DNA of 64,000 nucleotides. Origin: Azolla caroliniana (Eukaryota > Polypodiophyta). Positions within the stretch are counted from its first letter, which is position 1. The number at the start of each line of letters is the position of its first letter. Both the position numbers and the translations under genes were made by a program. Below are positions 37,701 to 49,596 of this stretch, one piece after another. The stretch spans positions 29,574,001-29,638,000 of the forward strand of contig JBHGNT010000001.1 of NCBI GenBank assembly GCA_043228905.1. Direction: 5' to 3'. A model generated the notes under the pieces. That model had not been told where the DNA came from and searched no databases. It worked only from the letters and a program-made list of their open reading frames with translations.

Positions 37701-40555
37701 ATTCTCCAGAAGTAGGACATCCAACAATTTGAACAAGAACTCCATAAAGTGTAATATTGCAGTAAAAGTAGAGATTTGTGTTGTGTTCTTTTTAGAAAAG
37801 AAAAACTGGATTGATAAGTTATATCAAGACCTTATGGTAAATTTCATTCACTTAGTGTTGCGTCTTTGTCAACTCAAAAAGTTATGATTCCCATATACAT
37901 CTAAATTTCTACCTTATCATTGATTGGGTCCATCATCCATCCTTTATGTTGTTTCATTTAAATTTCATTCGTTGCTTTATTATTGGTGCAAACATAATTT
38001 CTCTACCATGAAAGACCCTGAAATGCCTAGTATTTGGTTTAGTGGTGTTAGGCTTCTTGTTGAAAACCCTTTATCATGATATCGAGAATCTTGGACATAG
38101 TGGACATTGGATGCTATTATTTTCATGACATTTGGAGTATTCTTGGGCATTTTTTTTGTCATGGTGGCTCGATGACATTGAAGACTTTGATAACTTCGTG
38201 TGTTGAATCGTTAACATAAACACCATCTTTCTATTTGAATGGATGAGAATGCCATCTACTCAGAGAATATGTAATTTATTATTTGTTATTCCTCCCTTCT
38301 CAATAGTAGGCACACTCGTGTTCGAAGTTGCTCCACGTAATAAATGCCAATATATTTAATATTCAATGGGGATGCCCTTAATTTGTAGAGTGGATACAAA
38401 TCAAGAGCAATTAAAAATTATTAAGGGGTTTCAACCTTATTGATGAAATGAAAGTAATGGAATGACAAATATGTGGATCGCAAGTTGATGGAAGAGTAAT
38501 ATATGTATACTGTAGAATGTTTGTTACACTTAAAGTGATGGTGGGGGTAGGTATATTTTAAGCATATCATCTTCTTTCCAATTATATGGTCCATATCGGA
38601 TTCTCAACCATTATCGTCTCAAACAAGATAGATGTAACCTTTTTGTAAAGTATCAAAATCTATGTTATATTTTTCCGGGGAGCTAGATTTTCAAAAGGGA
38701 CTTTTTAGGGCAAGTCAATACGTCAACAAGAGGGATGCCAATATTCTATTGAATAAATCATTTCCATGCAAAAGGTATCATGTTTACGTAAACGTGTCTG
38801 TAGGAGGGTATATAGTTTCTATTGGTTCTCGAAGTCAAAATTTGAGATCATCTTTACCTATCTTCCCTTCTCTATCATTATTCATGTGTGTGTGGGTCTT
38901 TCTCTCTCTCTCATGCATGTTTTCAAGATTTTTTATGTAGGTTGCCAACCCCCCTTTGCAATAAGATGACTCACTTTTCCATTATTGTTTTTTTTACACT
39001 GTTTGAAAGCATTACCACAATAATCGTTATCTATTGTTTGCGCCTACATACACGTGATGAAATATAGGACAATGTTATATTTTCTTCAATTTGTGCGCGT
39101 ATTTGAAAGTCCAAGGTAAACAATGATACATTTGTGCATACACCATTGTATATTTTGTTCTCTTTCACAACATTATCTTCAAGGGAGAGTTTAGAAGCCC
39201 AATAGGTATGAGTACATTGCCATAGTTAATATAAAGCCAATTCATTACATGGATATAGTATAATGCATCTACTCCTTCACAAAAAGTTGGTAATAACTAT
39301 ACAAAAACAAGATATAAAAGTTGTTCTTTTATCGAGGCATTTAAGGACATTAAAAGGGGTGTCGTTTTCGTAGAACATTTAAAGAGTGTTCAAGTATGTC
39401 TCAAATGTACATGAAATTTGGTAGTGGATTAATACATACCTAGTGGTACATTACTTAGTATGGCTGAGCTGGGAAATAGATTGCATATACATGTGCGTGG
39501 CAAATTATCAATGAAAATAAGTACTACCTTATGTAAGGTATTTTTTGAATTGCTATTATCCAATCAAAAACTATAATGAACCATTGAAACATATGCATCT
39601 CATCACACTTAGGCATATCGAGGTACACTACTTAGTATACATGAGTCACAAGATAATATGCATGTGCATGATAGATAGTCATACATGCGCTCTTGCAATT
39701 TATGAAGCAACAGTGCTACTTTATTACACAAAGTACTTACTGGCTTGCTATTATGTATGCAAAACAATAATAAGCCATCAACATATTTGAATGAGAGCAC
39801 ATTACCAATGTGTCTTAAAGATATACAATGGCCATTGCAATTAATTTGATTGAATCATGATAAGACATGCAATACTTAAAATTTCAAAGTCCAATGGGAA
39901 CTACTTTTGAAATGACTTTCCATCTACGGTTGATTTTTAATAATGATTTAAAGTATGTATGACGAAAACAAATGATGTCTTGATGAAATGACTTTTCACA
40001 AGCTTCAATATCGAGCCGATAAAGTTTAAACCCCTTTAAGCAAAAAGGAAGAATATTACCCTATGATGTCATAAGTACACTCCAAAGAGTGTGTATGCAT
40101 AGGCTGCATTTAACCCCATCCCCTTTTCCTTTCCATGGCCCCAATAAACTCATATGTAACAATGAACTCAAGGCACCAACCACACAAATAAGGCAAATGG
40201 AAAGTCCTTGGCAGGATGAAAACCGGTTCTAGGTATTAGAAAACCCCTAAAACGTCTCTCATCTCCCTTTTTATTTACTTGCACCTCCCTACTTCTCTCA
40301 CAATTGATTGTAGACGAGTTTATTTTGTAGGTTTTGTTGCTTCGATAGGCTAGATTTGGTCTCCCAAGATGCTAAGTTTTTATTTGTGTTGGGGATGGCC
40401 TTACCCTAGTGTCAAGCTACTAGTGATCAACCCAAGGTTGTTAATCCATCTCTTTGTCTCTGTCTCTCATCGTAATCATCTGCCTTAGGTATTAGGGTCG
40501 AGACATAGTTTTCTCACCTATCTATTACTCCATAGATATCACTTAATTTACTATA
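34702..40555. other. Gene-poor AT-rich DNA
   Basis: On the minus strand at 34840-35270, coding-like pieces with several Cys/His pairs (LWLCSHCLDNH, GVCAICIEL) are broken by stops and frame changes. They could be a decayed zinc-finger gene or transposon, but no family can be assigned. The frame at 37514-37732 is Lys/Asn-rich without motifs. No intact gene is supported. Confidence 0.4.
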
Positions 40556-40620
40556 CTAGATGTGAGTGTGGAAAGCAGGGGTTGAACCCATGACCTCCTA
40601 GTCTCCATTGAGCACATATA
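40556..40620 (-). mobile_element. tRNA-derived SINE-like fragment
   Basis: The minus strand carries a pol III B-box-like GGTTCAACCC (complement of 40579-40588) preceded by GGAGGTCATG. An A-box-like TGTGCTCAATGGAG lies about 20-30 nt upstream (complement of 40603-40616). This arrangement, with GGAGGTCATGGGTTC, resembles Au-type plant SINEs. It directly abuts the 5' end of the following LINE. The true ends are not visible. Confidence 0.5.
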
Positions 40621-42506
40621 TGGATATGCGGTATGTTTAATGATGCATTGCAACATGGTATGCCATATGATTGGATTAAAAATTGGATCAAACCTTTACA
40701 TAAAGGCGGAGATGTAAATAATGTTAACAACTATCGAACTATCATGGTTGGCTCATTAATGGCAAAACTATTTGGATGTATAATGGAATCAAAGATAGGT
40801 GTGTGGGCAGAAAAAAATGGTAAGAGAGCTTATGGATAAGCTAGTTTTCGAAAACACCATAACACCATTGATCATCTTGTCACTTTTCGAGTATTAATGG
40901 AGGAAAGTCGCCTTAGAGGTAAAGGTTTATATTGTTGCTTTGTAGACTTCAAGAAAGCTTTTGATATGGTACCTCGTGAGCATCTTTGGAGGCAGATGGA
41001 AGAACTTGAGGTGCCAAGTGAATATATGCTTGCAATTTCCCGAATATATGAGAAGGTTATATGTTGTGTGCGTATGAGAGATAGACTTTTAGATTTTTCA
41101 ATAACATTATTGGAGTTAAGCAAGGATGCCCACTCTCACCAACATTATTTGGTATATGCATTGATGAATTAGAAGAAATGGTTACCAAGTTTGTAAAGGA
41201 AGAATGTGTTGAAGAAGTTTCCATTGGGAACGTTGTGATTATGCTTTTGTTATATGCGGATGATGTAGTGCTTTTTGCAAATACTTCAGGAGATGCACAA
41301 AAGCTTAGGAAGGCATTGGAATATTTTTGCATGCATACTAGATTAAAGTGTCAATAGCTCTAAAACAAAGATTATGCTTGTGAAGAGTAAAAAAAGAGAT
41401 AAACCATGCATTATGTACAACAATGAGCCACTTGGATGTGTGGAAAGCTTCAAATATCTTGGCCTTGAAGTTCCTTCAAATCATAAATGGAATGAATGTG
41501 TTACACGTCGCTTAGAGGCGGGTAAGCGAGCATATTATGCATTTGAGAACACATGATATCTTGGAAATATCTTTTTGACACTTTGGTGACCCTGGTTTTT
41601 CTCTATGGGGTGGAAGCATGGGGTGGTAGCATCCCTAAATCTACGTGAAAAGAGTTTGAAAAGGTCCAAAAACATTTTCTTACAAAGTTTCTACAAGTTA
41701 AGAAACAAACGCCCTACACCCTCCTCCTCCTTGAGACGTGATCGCTTCCCATTGAGATCATGGCCATGGAAAGGGTTGTTGAATACATGCTTAAGGTTAA
41801 AAGAAGCCCCTCATATCAACTTCCTAGAATTGCATGGGAAGCAAGCAAAAAGATCCAAAAGACGCATAAAAGCAAAATTTTGTGTTCTGGTTGGATGCAA
41901 GATTTAGAAAAATAGTTTGGTAGATGGGATGCAAGACACTTGCTTCATGATGCGTCACTAGATTCCTCTCTAAATGAGGCCTTTTTGCAACGCCAATGTA
42001 TCATGACATGGGACAAATGTGGTGGCTCACGCTTCACACATTATACTATAAATGTTGCACCTAACTACAAAACCATATTCTTTGCGGAACGGGGAACTCG
42101 TACACATCAATACACGTTAGAGCCCATCCCAATATTTGCTATTCGAACCATTGCTTCCATGCGACTTCGCTCGCACGCATTGAGATGTGAGATGGGGCGT
42201 TGGGGCACAAGTGATGAGAGTGGCTGACTATGCACACTTTGCCCTAAACAAGTTCGAGAGTCTGAGTATCACACTTTGATACAATGCTCTGCCTTTGATC
42301 ATATTCGACCATGCTTTCCACATCTCTTCAATCGAGCCCAATCCTTGCACAAATTTCTCTCACAACCACGATGTGCACTCTCGATTGCAACATTCATTGG
42401 TAAAGTTCTTGAACATCGAGAGTCGCTACTCACCTTCACACGTATAACGTGAAATGTAATATTTTTGGGACCTCATAGGTCATATTTGACCTCCGAAGAC
42501 GATAAT

Positions 42507-42510
<4 letters not shown>
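40621..42510 (+). mobile_element. Degenerate non-LTR retrotransposon (RT and C-terminal part)
   Basis: Successive frames at 40633-40839, 40897-41172, 41374-41556, 41605-41907 and 41940-42227 read through a reverse transcriptase: NNYRTIMVGS, FVDFKKAFDMVPREHLW (catalytic Asp), a QGCPLSPTLFG-type block in a shifted frame near 41120, and LLYADDVVLFA with the YADD box at 41253-41264. Downstream is the SFKYLGLEV block and a long C-terminal region ending in a Cys-rich segment (LCTLCPKQV). The 5' half, including any endonuclease, is missing. At least four frameshifts or stops are present. It is clearly different from the L1-type LINE next to it; the exact clade is not assigned. The 3' end runs into a (CT)n tract. 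Confidence 0.85.

Positions 42511-42551
<41 letters not shown>
42511..42551. repeat. (CT)n tract between two tail-to-tail LINEs
   Basis: About 20 CT units. On one side is the 3' end of the plus-strand LINE, on the other the 3' end of the minus-strand LINE, where it reads as a (GA)n tail after AATAACAAACATTGATTTAC. Confidence 0.9.
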
Positions 42552-42554
<3 letters not shown>

Positions 42555-44495
42555 CGTAAATCAATGTTTGTTATTAAAACAAAATTATAATACACCCCTT
42601 GCTATCTTCACTACTTCATAAATAATGATAGTGCAAGGGAAACCCTCTCAAGTGTTGTAAAACTAGATGACATAAGTCTATCTCCTCTTGGTACAAGATC
42701 CCCATACAACATAGTTGTGAAAATTGCCAAATCAATTTTCCTTTCATCCTACGGATTTGTTGTGCTATCCCATGAAGTCCATCAAACAAGAACTCATTTC
42801 TCATGGTCCAATTAAACCACATCCCCCAATATCTAAGGTAATAAAAAACCACCTTATATGATGGTGTGGGCATAACTTTATCCTCATCCATAAAAACCCA
42901 TTTATAAGGTGACAAAATATTTCATGTTATCGATGCCCAAATTTGTGACATAATCACCCAAATGGCCTTAGCTATCGAACATGTAATAAACCTATGTCTA
43001 GCATCTTCTTCAACCACCATACAGAAAAAACATGTCCCATTCGAAATATGTCTTCGTTTTAAGGCCATCGCCAAAGGCAACCCACCAACTATGGCACGCC
43101 AAAGAAACACCTTTGCACGGAATGGAAGATGAGATTGCCACCCAACATCTAAAACTCTACGCCACCACTTTACATTTCTAGTAATGCTCCATGTATCCAA
43201 CACCTTATTTTCTAACCAAGCTCTATCTTCGACCAACTTATGGTACACATCATTAGAGTTCACCAGAAAAATCGTTTTCCCATTACCAAATGACCAATCT
43301 TTCCATGGTTCCTCGACCACCAACTCTGGAATTGGGAAAACTAATGTAGGCATTGCCAATATTGATTGCCAAATATACCCATATCCACGTGGTATATGAA
43401 ACTTATTTCTGATTGTTCGAAAGGCCATCATTTTCCTACGTGACGCTAAAACACCATCTTCTACAGTTATCAAACCTAACCTTGCCATTCGATTCAACTA
43501 TGAATTTAGAGTTTCTTTTCCCTCCCAGTGTAATATCCTTGAAGTTGCCAACACCTCTACTGCCAATGAATTTATATCTTTTCTGCACTCAGGAGGCCTC
43601 CAATTAAACAACTTCAAACACCGCTGCCACGAAAGCACCAATTGTTGAACCATACTAGATTCTGAACATTTAAATTGCCGAGTACTATTAACAATATGCC
43701 ACCACGAAGTTGTAATTATCGTTTTCCCATGGTAAATACCAACCTTTTCCACAAAATAAGTAGTTATTTTTGCCCAAGGTTGGGTACCTATGCACATACC
43801 TTTCAAAAGATTGAATCTTCGAGCCATCATATGATCTTCTAAATTGAGTAAAGCAGCACCCCCTAACCGTTTTGGGGTACAAATATTGTTCCATGATACC
43901 CAACTCATACCAAGGTTTGTGACTTTCTTCCATAGTGTATATTTAAGTGAGTGAGCTAAATGATCAAGTGATTTCTTTGTCCATGATAACAATGGCAAAA
44001 AATAAGAAATCATTGGAATCATTATAGCTTGTACCACTTTGAGACGAGTAGTAAACGACCATATGCTTGAGACTTCCAATACATAAATTTGTCCAAAATG
44101 GTTCCCGATATCCAATTCAAACTTTGTGATGATGAGATATCAACACCAATAGGGTAACCTAAGTGTCGACTCACATTCCCCGGATCTAATATTTGGCCAC
44201 CCCATCCAAGATCCACCAAATCACTCTTAATGCATCTAATGAGCATCGACTTCTGCATATTTATATGTAATCCTGATGCCAATGCGAACACATTCCACAC
44301 CTCCATGGCTTTAGCAATGTTATCAGGTGTTGCTTTGAGAAATAAAAATGAATCATTAGCCAATGCTTGAGCGATCAAATGTTTCCCTGATGGTAGAGCT
44401 AATCCAACTACTTCCCCACGTGTTGCCAACTCATGCATCCTCGCCAAAATCGGGTGTGTAGCAATTGCAAATAATAGTGGACTCAAATAATCGTC
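42552..44495 (-). mobile_element. L1-type plant LINE, 3' half
   Basis: Minus-strand frames 44486-44022, 44115-43498, 43497-42922 and 42915-42616 give the second half of a plant LINE polyprotein. In order: LSPLLFAIATHPILARM, the degraded catalytic box (QALANDSFLFL, where family members have ADD), the LHINMQKS block, SWVSWNNICTPKRLGGAAL, and a zf-RVT domain (PFRAKVFLWRAIVGGLPLA, then CFFC and HRFITC). A single-base frame change near 44080, a stop at 43498 and another near 42920 inactivate it. It is cut at about 44495, where LTR sequence begins, so its 5' half is gone. Confidence 0.88.
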
Positions 44496-45239
44496 ATGTG
44501 GGTTGGGTTTCCTTCTGGAGTGGAGGTTTAGGGTTCCCAGTCTTTGGTGGGTTTCGAGTTTTTGTTAGTTCCCCACTTTGGGTTTAGTTCAGTTGAGGGC
44601 TCGTATGCTCTAAGGGTTTCCGTTCATAACTCTGTCTCCTATGAAAGATTCCACTCGCGTAGGCGAGCCCAAGTGCTCCCTGACTGGATCTTGCCTGTGG
44701 ACGGTCGCTATATTTGTTCGGTATTGGACCGGCTCGAAACCGGCGTTGTAACTTGTGTCCCTTGTTAGTATATATGAGAAACTTCGGTGTGCATATGTCC
44801 ATGTCAGTGTCTTCTGTTTTTGTCTTGTCTGGATGTGCTTGTGATGTGTGTGTGTGTGTCGAGTTGTTCTGTGTCACGACGTGTCTCCGCTTTCGGTCTG
44901 GTAACTCGTATATACCTGGTCTCGGTCGAGCCATGTGATTTCTGCTCTTGCCTTTTCTATACATAAGAGGGTGCGAAGAGCCGATGTGCGTGCATGTGCT
45001 CTTCCTCTCTTCAATTTGGTTGCTTCCGGAACTTACCTGGACCCATCCGGATTTGTCCGGTTCGGTTGCTTCCGGCTCGCATTCGGAATCGTTCCGGTTG
45101 GTGCCACAACCGGTGTAACCGGTCCCAGAGAAAACGGCCTTCTAGTATCCATCTCTCCTCGGCCCGTGACCCCGATGGTCCTACCTAATCTGATACATTA
45201 GGCTTCTAACTGCTAAGGTCCTGCTTGATTTCCGCGACA
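44496..45239 (+). mobile_element. LTR fragment of the gypsy family (or a close relative), plus orientation
   Basis: It ends CGCGACA at 45239 followed by ACGT, as do other LTR ends in the window. Internal words align with the gypsy LTRs downstream: a GTTCGG ... CCGGC ... GTTGTAAC ... TTGTTAGTATATAT segment (44717-44775) and CCCCGATGGTCCTACCT near the end, the counterpart of the GGGACC(C/T)CGGGG(G)TC segment seen inverted at 48440 and 54920. The beginning is lost at the junction with the LINE. It is diverged, so old. It is bounded on the right by Ty1/copia sequence. Confidence 0.65.
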
Positions 45240-46040
45240 ACGTACATTAGCGTTCTGACTGCTAAGGCATAAGGGACCTTCATCATCTCAACTTTCTCTA
45301 CATTTGTCTTCAGAGATTGATCTTTGCTTAGCTTGCAGTTAGTCGACAGTGTCGAGCCGACCGATTTCGAATTCTGCATCATTCGAAGTCCTAGAGGCCT
45401 ACTCAGTGACATATTGATGATGTATATTGTCGTAAGTAGGGTCTCTACCCAGCAACTACCCGACAGTCTAGAGTGTTGGAGCATGGATACTATACATTCA
45501 TGAATTGTCCGATTCATCCTTTCAACAATTCCGTTCTGCTTCGGATTATGTGGTGCCATGTATTCACGTTTGATGCCACGTTGCCGGAAAAATTTGACAA
45601 ATTCTTTAGACTTAAAACGCTCCTCGATGTTGCTGTCGGGTGTTTGAATGGACCAAATTGAGCGAACTCGATTCCCTCAGTGTTGCCTTTGGGTGTGAAG
45701 CGACTATTTGTTTGCCGTATTGGCAATGCTCGCAAAACGGATGATCCAAGAAAGAGAGTTTGGGGATGTATCCAACTCTAGATAAATGCATTATGCCGTC
45801 CTTGATGAGGTGTCCGAGTCATCAATGCCATAATGATGACATGAGGATATCAACAAGGAACAAGTCACCCTCTCTGAGTGTGATGTATAATGGGTACAAT
45901 GAATGTCCTTTTTGTCCTCGAGCAAGCAGGAGGTTCTCCTTCTTGAGTGTCCACCCTCTCGATGAGAAACCTGCACGAATACCGTCTTCAAGTTGTCGGA
46001 CTGAGATCAACGGTCTCGAGAGCATTTCTCGAATGTCGCC
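45240..46040 (-). pseudogene. Ty1/copia remnant with internal deletions
   Basis: Minus-strand pieces in copia order: LISVRQLEDG and ENLLLARGQKGHSLYPL (pre-integrase region), WLGHLIKDGIMHL with FCEHCQYGK (the GAG-pre-integrase zinc-binding domain), then FKSKEFVKFFRQRGIKREY and APHNPKQNGIVERMNRTI (end of the integrase core with its catalytic Glu). It then jumps to LSKDQSLKTNVEKVEMMKVP and YALAVRTLMY, which belong to the C-terminal part of the reverse transcriptase. The first two integrase catalytic residues and most of the RT are therefore deleted. Frame changes are numerous. The LTR at 44496-45239 interrupts it at the ACGT at 45240. Confidence 0.8.
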
Positions 46041-47020
46041 TAGCTAGATTGAGCACAGTTAACTATCAATCTGATTCTGGTTGCCGATTTCAAAGTCCGA
46101 TCACATATTATATGTTGATTGTACCAATTCTCTAGGCCGATCTTGCTTCGAGTGACTACAACAATGAGAGGGTAAGATCTGACTAGTCTTCTTGAATGTT
46201 GGCTAGCTGAATGAAGTAGGAAGGGGGTTGCTCCTAGAACCGAATTTGCTTCGGATGGTTACGGAGAGTGAGTGGTTCGCTGGAAGGCTTGACTGATTGT
46301 TGTCTAACTCGATGAAGCACGATTTACGGTCAAATCGATGGAAAGGCCTCACTTCAAGCAACTAGAAGCATGAAGGCAAAATACAACTGACTGACCTACT
46401 TCAGGAGTAACATGTTTGCGTTCACAAGTGGAAGGATCTTGCATTCCACTTATAGATTCCTTTTATAATCTTGTGATTTTAGGCAATTTTCAGAAACTTG
46501 ATACACCTGTATCACATGTTTTAAATAACATGTAAAATTTGCTAATTTTTTGAGATTTAACAAGTTTCAAAATGATAATTTCTAAAATTGAATAGTTTTT
46601 CAATAAATGTTTAAACGTTGATGGTCTGCAGATATGAAATGTAGTTAACTTAAAGAAAATCACAATGGTTAACTCAAGGCACAAGTTAAGATTAATGGTT
46701 TCACCATCTTGAGGAGATGTAGGTTCCAGAAGTGGAAGTTACATCTATTGTTAGACTTGAAAAAATATTTTAAGTATAAGAGGTAACATTGTAATCCTTA
46801 ATGCCATCATCTATAAATTTAGTGCTCATTAACATCCATAAATTCATAGACGATTTTGATAAATCCATAACTCCTAAAATGTAGATGATATTCATAAACT
46901 ATCAAAACTGTCAAACTTAGATGTAAACATTAATCAATTTGAACATATCACATAGTTATCAAGGTACCCACAATGCTCTCCTCTTCTTCATTTTGAGAAC
47001 TCCCCTACAAAATTTGTGAA
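46041..47020. other. Intergenic, no supported feature
   Basis: The first 400 bases are moderately GC-rich and may be further copia-derived sequence beyond recognition. The rest is AT-rich without coding potential. Confidence 0.4.
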
Positions 47021-48398
47021 GTAAATGACATTTTCAAGGTTCAATTACCATCAACACAATTATTAATAGTTTTTTGTTAATCAAGGAAGCACATGTTCAC
47101 CATAAGGTATCTTGTTGTGCAACATACTTCTTTACAATATCGATATGCATCGTTTACTCTTATAAAAATAGAGATTTTAGTACAATTCGAGTTCATGTAA
47201 ACCCTAAACCTCTTTTATTTCTAAGCATGAACTCTATATATTATATCGAGTTGATGTAAAAAACAAAGTTTTCATCACAATTCCATACAATGTATTAAAT
47301 TCATGTTGAAAGTTTTTTTCCCGGATTAAAATATAAATAAAAAAATCGAGCTTGAGTTAATGAAAAAACCAGAATTTTCACCACAATTCAATACAAGGTA
47401 TCGAGTTCATGTTTAATGTAATTTTTTATTTATTTTTTCAAATTTGGTTAAAATTTTTATTTTGGAAAAAAAACTTTAAACATGAATTTGATACATTATA
47501 TCGACTTGTGATGAAAACTCTAGTTTTTTCATCACTTCAAATTAAAAAGAAAACAAAACAAAAAGACCAAAAATAAATAGAAAAAAATCAAAATTGTTTT
47601 TAAAAAAACACTTTAAACATGAACTCGATACATTGTATCGAGTTCGTGTCAAAAAGTTGACTTTTCAACATGAATTCGATACAATATATCGAGTTCGTGT
47701 CGAAAAGCTGAGTTTTTCAACACGATCAAGTTTGTGTTGGAAACCTGACTTTTCGACATGAACTTGATACAATGTATTGAGTTCATGTCTCTTTGGGTGT
47801 TTTTTTTCCTATTTATTTTGGGTCTTTTTGTTAAAAAAATAAAATAAAATTGAAGTGATGAAAAAACTAGAGTTTTCATCACAAGTCGATACAATGTATT
47901 GAATTCATGTTTAAAGTTTTTTTTCCAAAACTAATTTTTTTTAAAAAAAAGTAAAAAAAATTAAAAAATTTGAAAACAAATACCTTAAACATGAACTCGA
48001 TACATTGTATTAAATTGTGGTGAAAAATATGGTTTTTTCATCAATTCAAGGTTGATTTTTTTATATTTTTTTAAAATTCGGGGAAAAAAACTTTCAACAT
48101 GAATTTAATACATTGTATGGAATTGTGATGAAAACTTTGTTTTTTACATAAACTCGATACAATGTATGGAGTTCATGTTTAGAAGATTTTGTTTTTAAAA
48201 ATAAAAGAGGTTTAGGGTTTACATGAACTCGAATTGTACTAAAATATCTGTTTTTACAAGAGAAAAAGATGCATATCAATGCTGCAAAGTAGTATGTTGC
48301 ACAACAAGACACCTTATGGTGAACATGTGCTTCATTGATTAACAAAAAACCATTAATAATTGTGTTGATCGTAATTGAACCTTACAAATGCCATTTAC
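47021..48398. mobile_element. Non-autonomous DNA element with ~330-bp terminal inverted repeats and internal palindrome array
   Basis: The left arm, about 47021-47335, and the right arm, about 48050-48398, are inverted copies. Both start GTAAATG and share AAGGTTCAATTAC, ATCAACACAATTATTAAT, CACATGTTCACCATAAGGT, CTTGTTGTGCAACATACT and AATTCGAGTTCATGTAAACC in the same order, with roughly one difference in ten to fifteen bases. The core has no coding capacity but carries repeated palindromes (separate entry). Long arms without a transposase resemble foldback or long-TIR Mutator-type elements. A target duplication cannot be tested because an LTR begins two bases beyond the right arm. Confidence 0.8.
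47226..48178. repeat. Array of ~11 copies of a ~31-bp palindrome
   Basis: The consensus half-site is ACATGAACTCGATACA, followed by its near-complement TGTATCGAGTTCATGT. Copies lie at 47226-47256, 47279-47305, 47382-47412, 47480-47510, 47617-47649, 47668-47700, 47756-47788, 47880-47910, 47989-48019, 48097-48127 and 48146-48178. Single half-sites are at 47181-47198 and 48221-48238. Spacing is irregular, about 50 to 140 bp. Copies at 47617, 47668 and 47756 are almost perfect palindromes. Confidence 0.9.
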
Positions 48399-48400
48399 GT

Positions 48401-48938
48401 TGTCGCGTTGTTACGCGCGTGCGTATAGAACGAGGTGGGACCACCGGGGTCTTGGACCGAGAAATAGCTGAGAAGGGGGGAGAACGGAAAGGCGATGGAC
48501 GCACTTGCACACGCGCAGACACGGGAGTACACAGGAATCACAGTCCAACAACACAGCAAACGAGACGACTAAAAGTCCGGGTATATGAACACGTATGTAT
48601 ATAAATAAATAAATAAATAAATAAATATATCAAGACGGTTACAACTAATAGGCCGACAAGGCGAACACCGACGCCTGTTCACTCACACACACAGAAGAGC
48701 GAGATGGAGGCTCTGCAGGAAGCACGCGGGCGTTCCACGGAGCAGAGTCAACCTCCCGAAAACCTACGCAAAATGGCTATGGAGAGTGGTAGAGGAGAAG
48801 GGCTCGGTCCCAGTCCGGCAACACTTCGTCCTCTCTAACGCGCGATACCTTTTTCATCCCTCTCCCTCTCTTTTATAGAATCCGTTACATCACATTAATT
48901 CTTTGTCCTTTCGGACAGAGATACACCTCGATTCTCTC
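48401..48938 (-). mobile_element. Diverged LTR, minus orientation, truncated
   Basis: It begins TGTCGCG directly after ACGT (48397-48400). It then shows the same order of words as the LTRs of element C read on the plus strand: AGGTGGGACC, GGTTACAAC, GAAGCACGCGGGCGTTCC, CAACACTTCGTCCTCTCT, and CTTTTATAG (the inverted TATA box, near 48870). It is clearly older than the LTRs of A and C. It is cut at 48938, where the plus-orientation LTR of element A begins, giving a head-to-head LTR pair. An (AAAT)n stretch at 48601-48626 lies within it. Confidence 0.75.
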
Positions 48939-49596
48939 CCTGCACCGGAGCGTAGGAACCGGCTCTTCATGCACGTACGTCTTATGTTGTACATAAGAGA
49001 GAATTAGGTACATAGAAGATCCTAGGTAGGTAGATTCGGTAGGTAGGAAGTTAATGGGAAATGGCTCCTTTCTTGCCTATAAAAGGAGGGAGACGGGGAG
49101 GAGGAAACGGGGGATTGCGGTTAGAGAGGACGAAGTGCTGTCGTGTTGTCGGCCGAAGGCTTCTCTCTCTTCCATACTCCGTAGCTTCTTTCTGTGCAGG
49201 TTTTCGGGAGGCTCGCGCTGCTCTGAGGAATGCCCGAGTGCTTCCGGCAGCACCTCCAACCTACTCCTTTCTTTCTGAGCGTTTACGAACAAGCATCGAC
49301 ATCTGTTCGCCGACCTGTTCGGTTGTAGCCGATTTCGTGCTTCTTGTTGTTTGTCCTTGTTAATATATATATACATACATTCGTGTCTCTTTGCGTCGGT
49401 GTCCCACTCGCGTCTTGTGTCGAAGGGCCGTGCCCCTGTGAATCTACGCCCACACGTAGTGGGTCCCTTCCCTTCTCCTTTGTCTCTTGCTCTTCGGTAC
49501 AAGACCCCCGAGGCCCCGCCTCATTCCACGCATCCGCGAGGAATACCTCGACATCTTGGTGAACCCGACGTGAAAGAGGCGGCAGAAGAGCAGAAG

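Noticed and set aside
49351-49596. N-terminal extension of gag into the 5' LTR
   Set aside because: Lies in LTR and primer-site sequence; the natural Met is at 49597.
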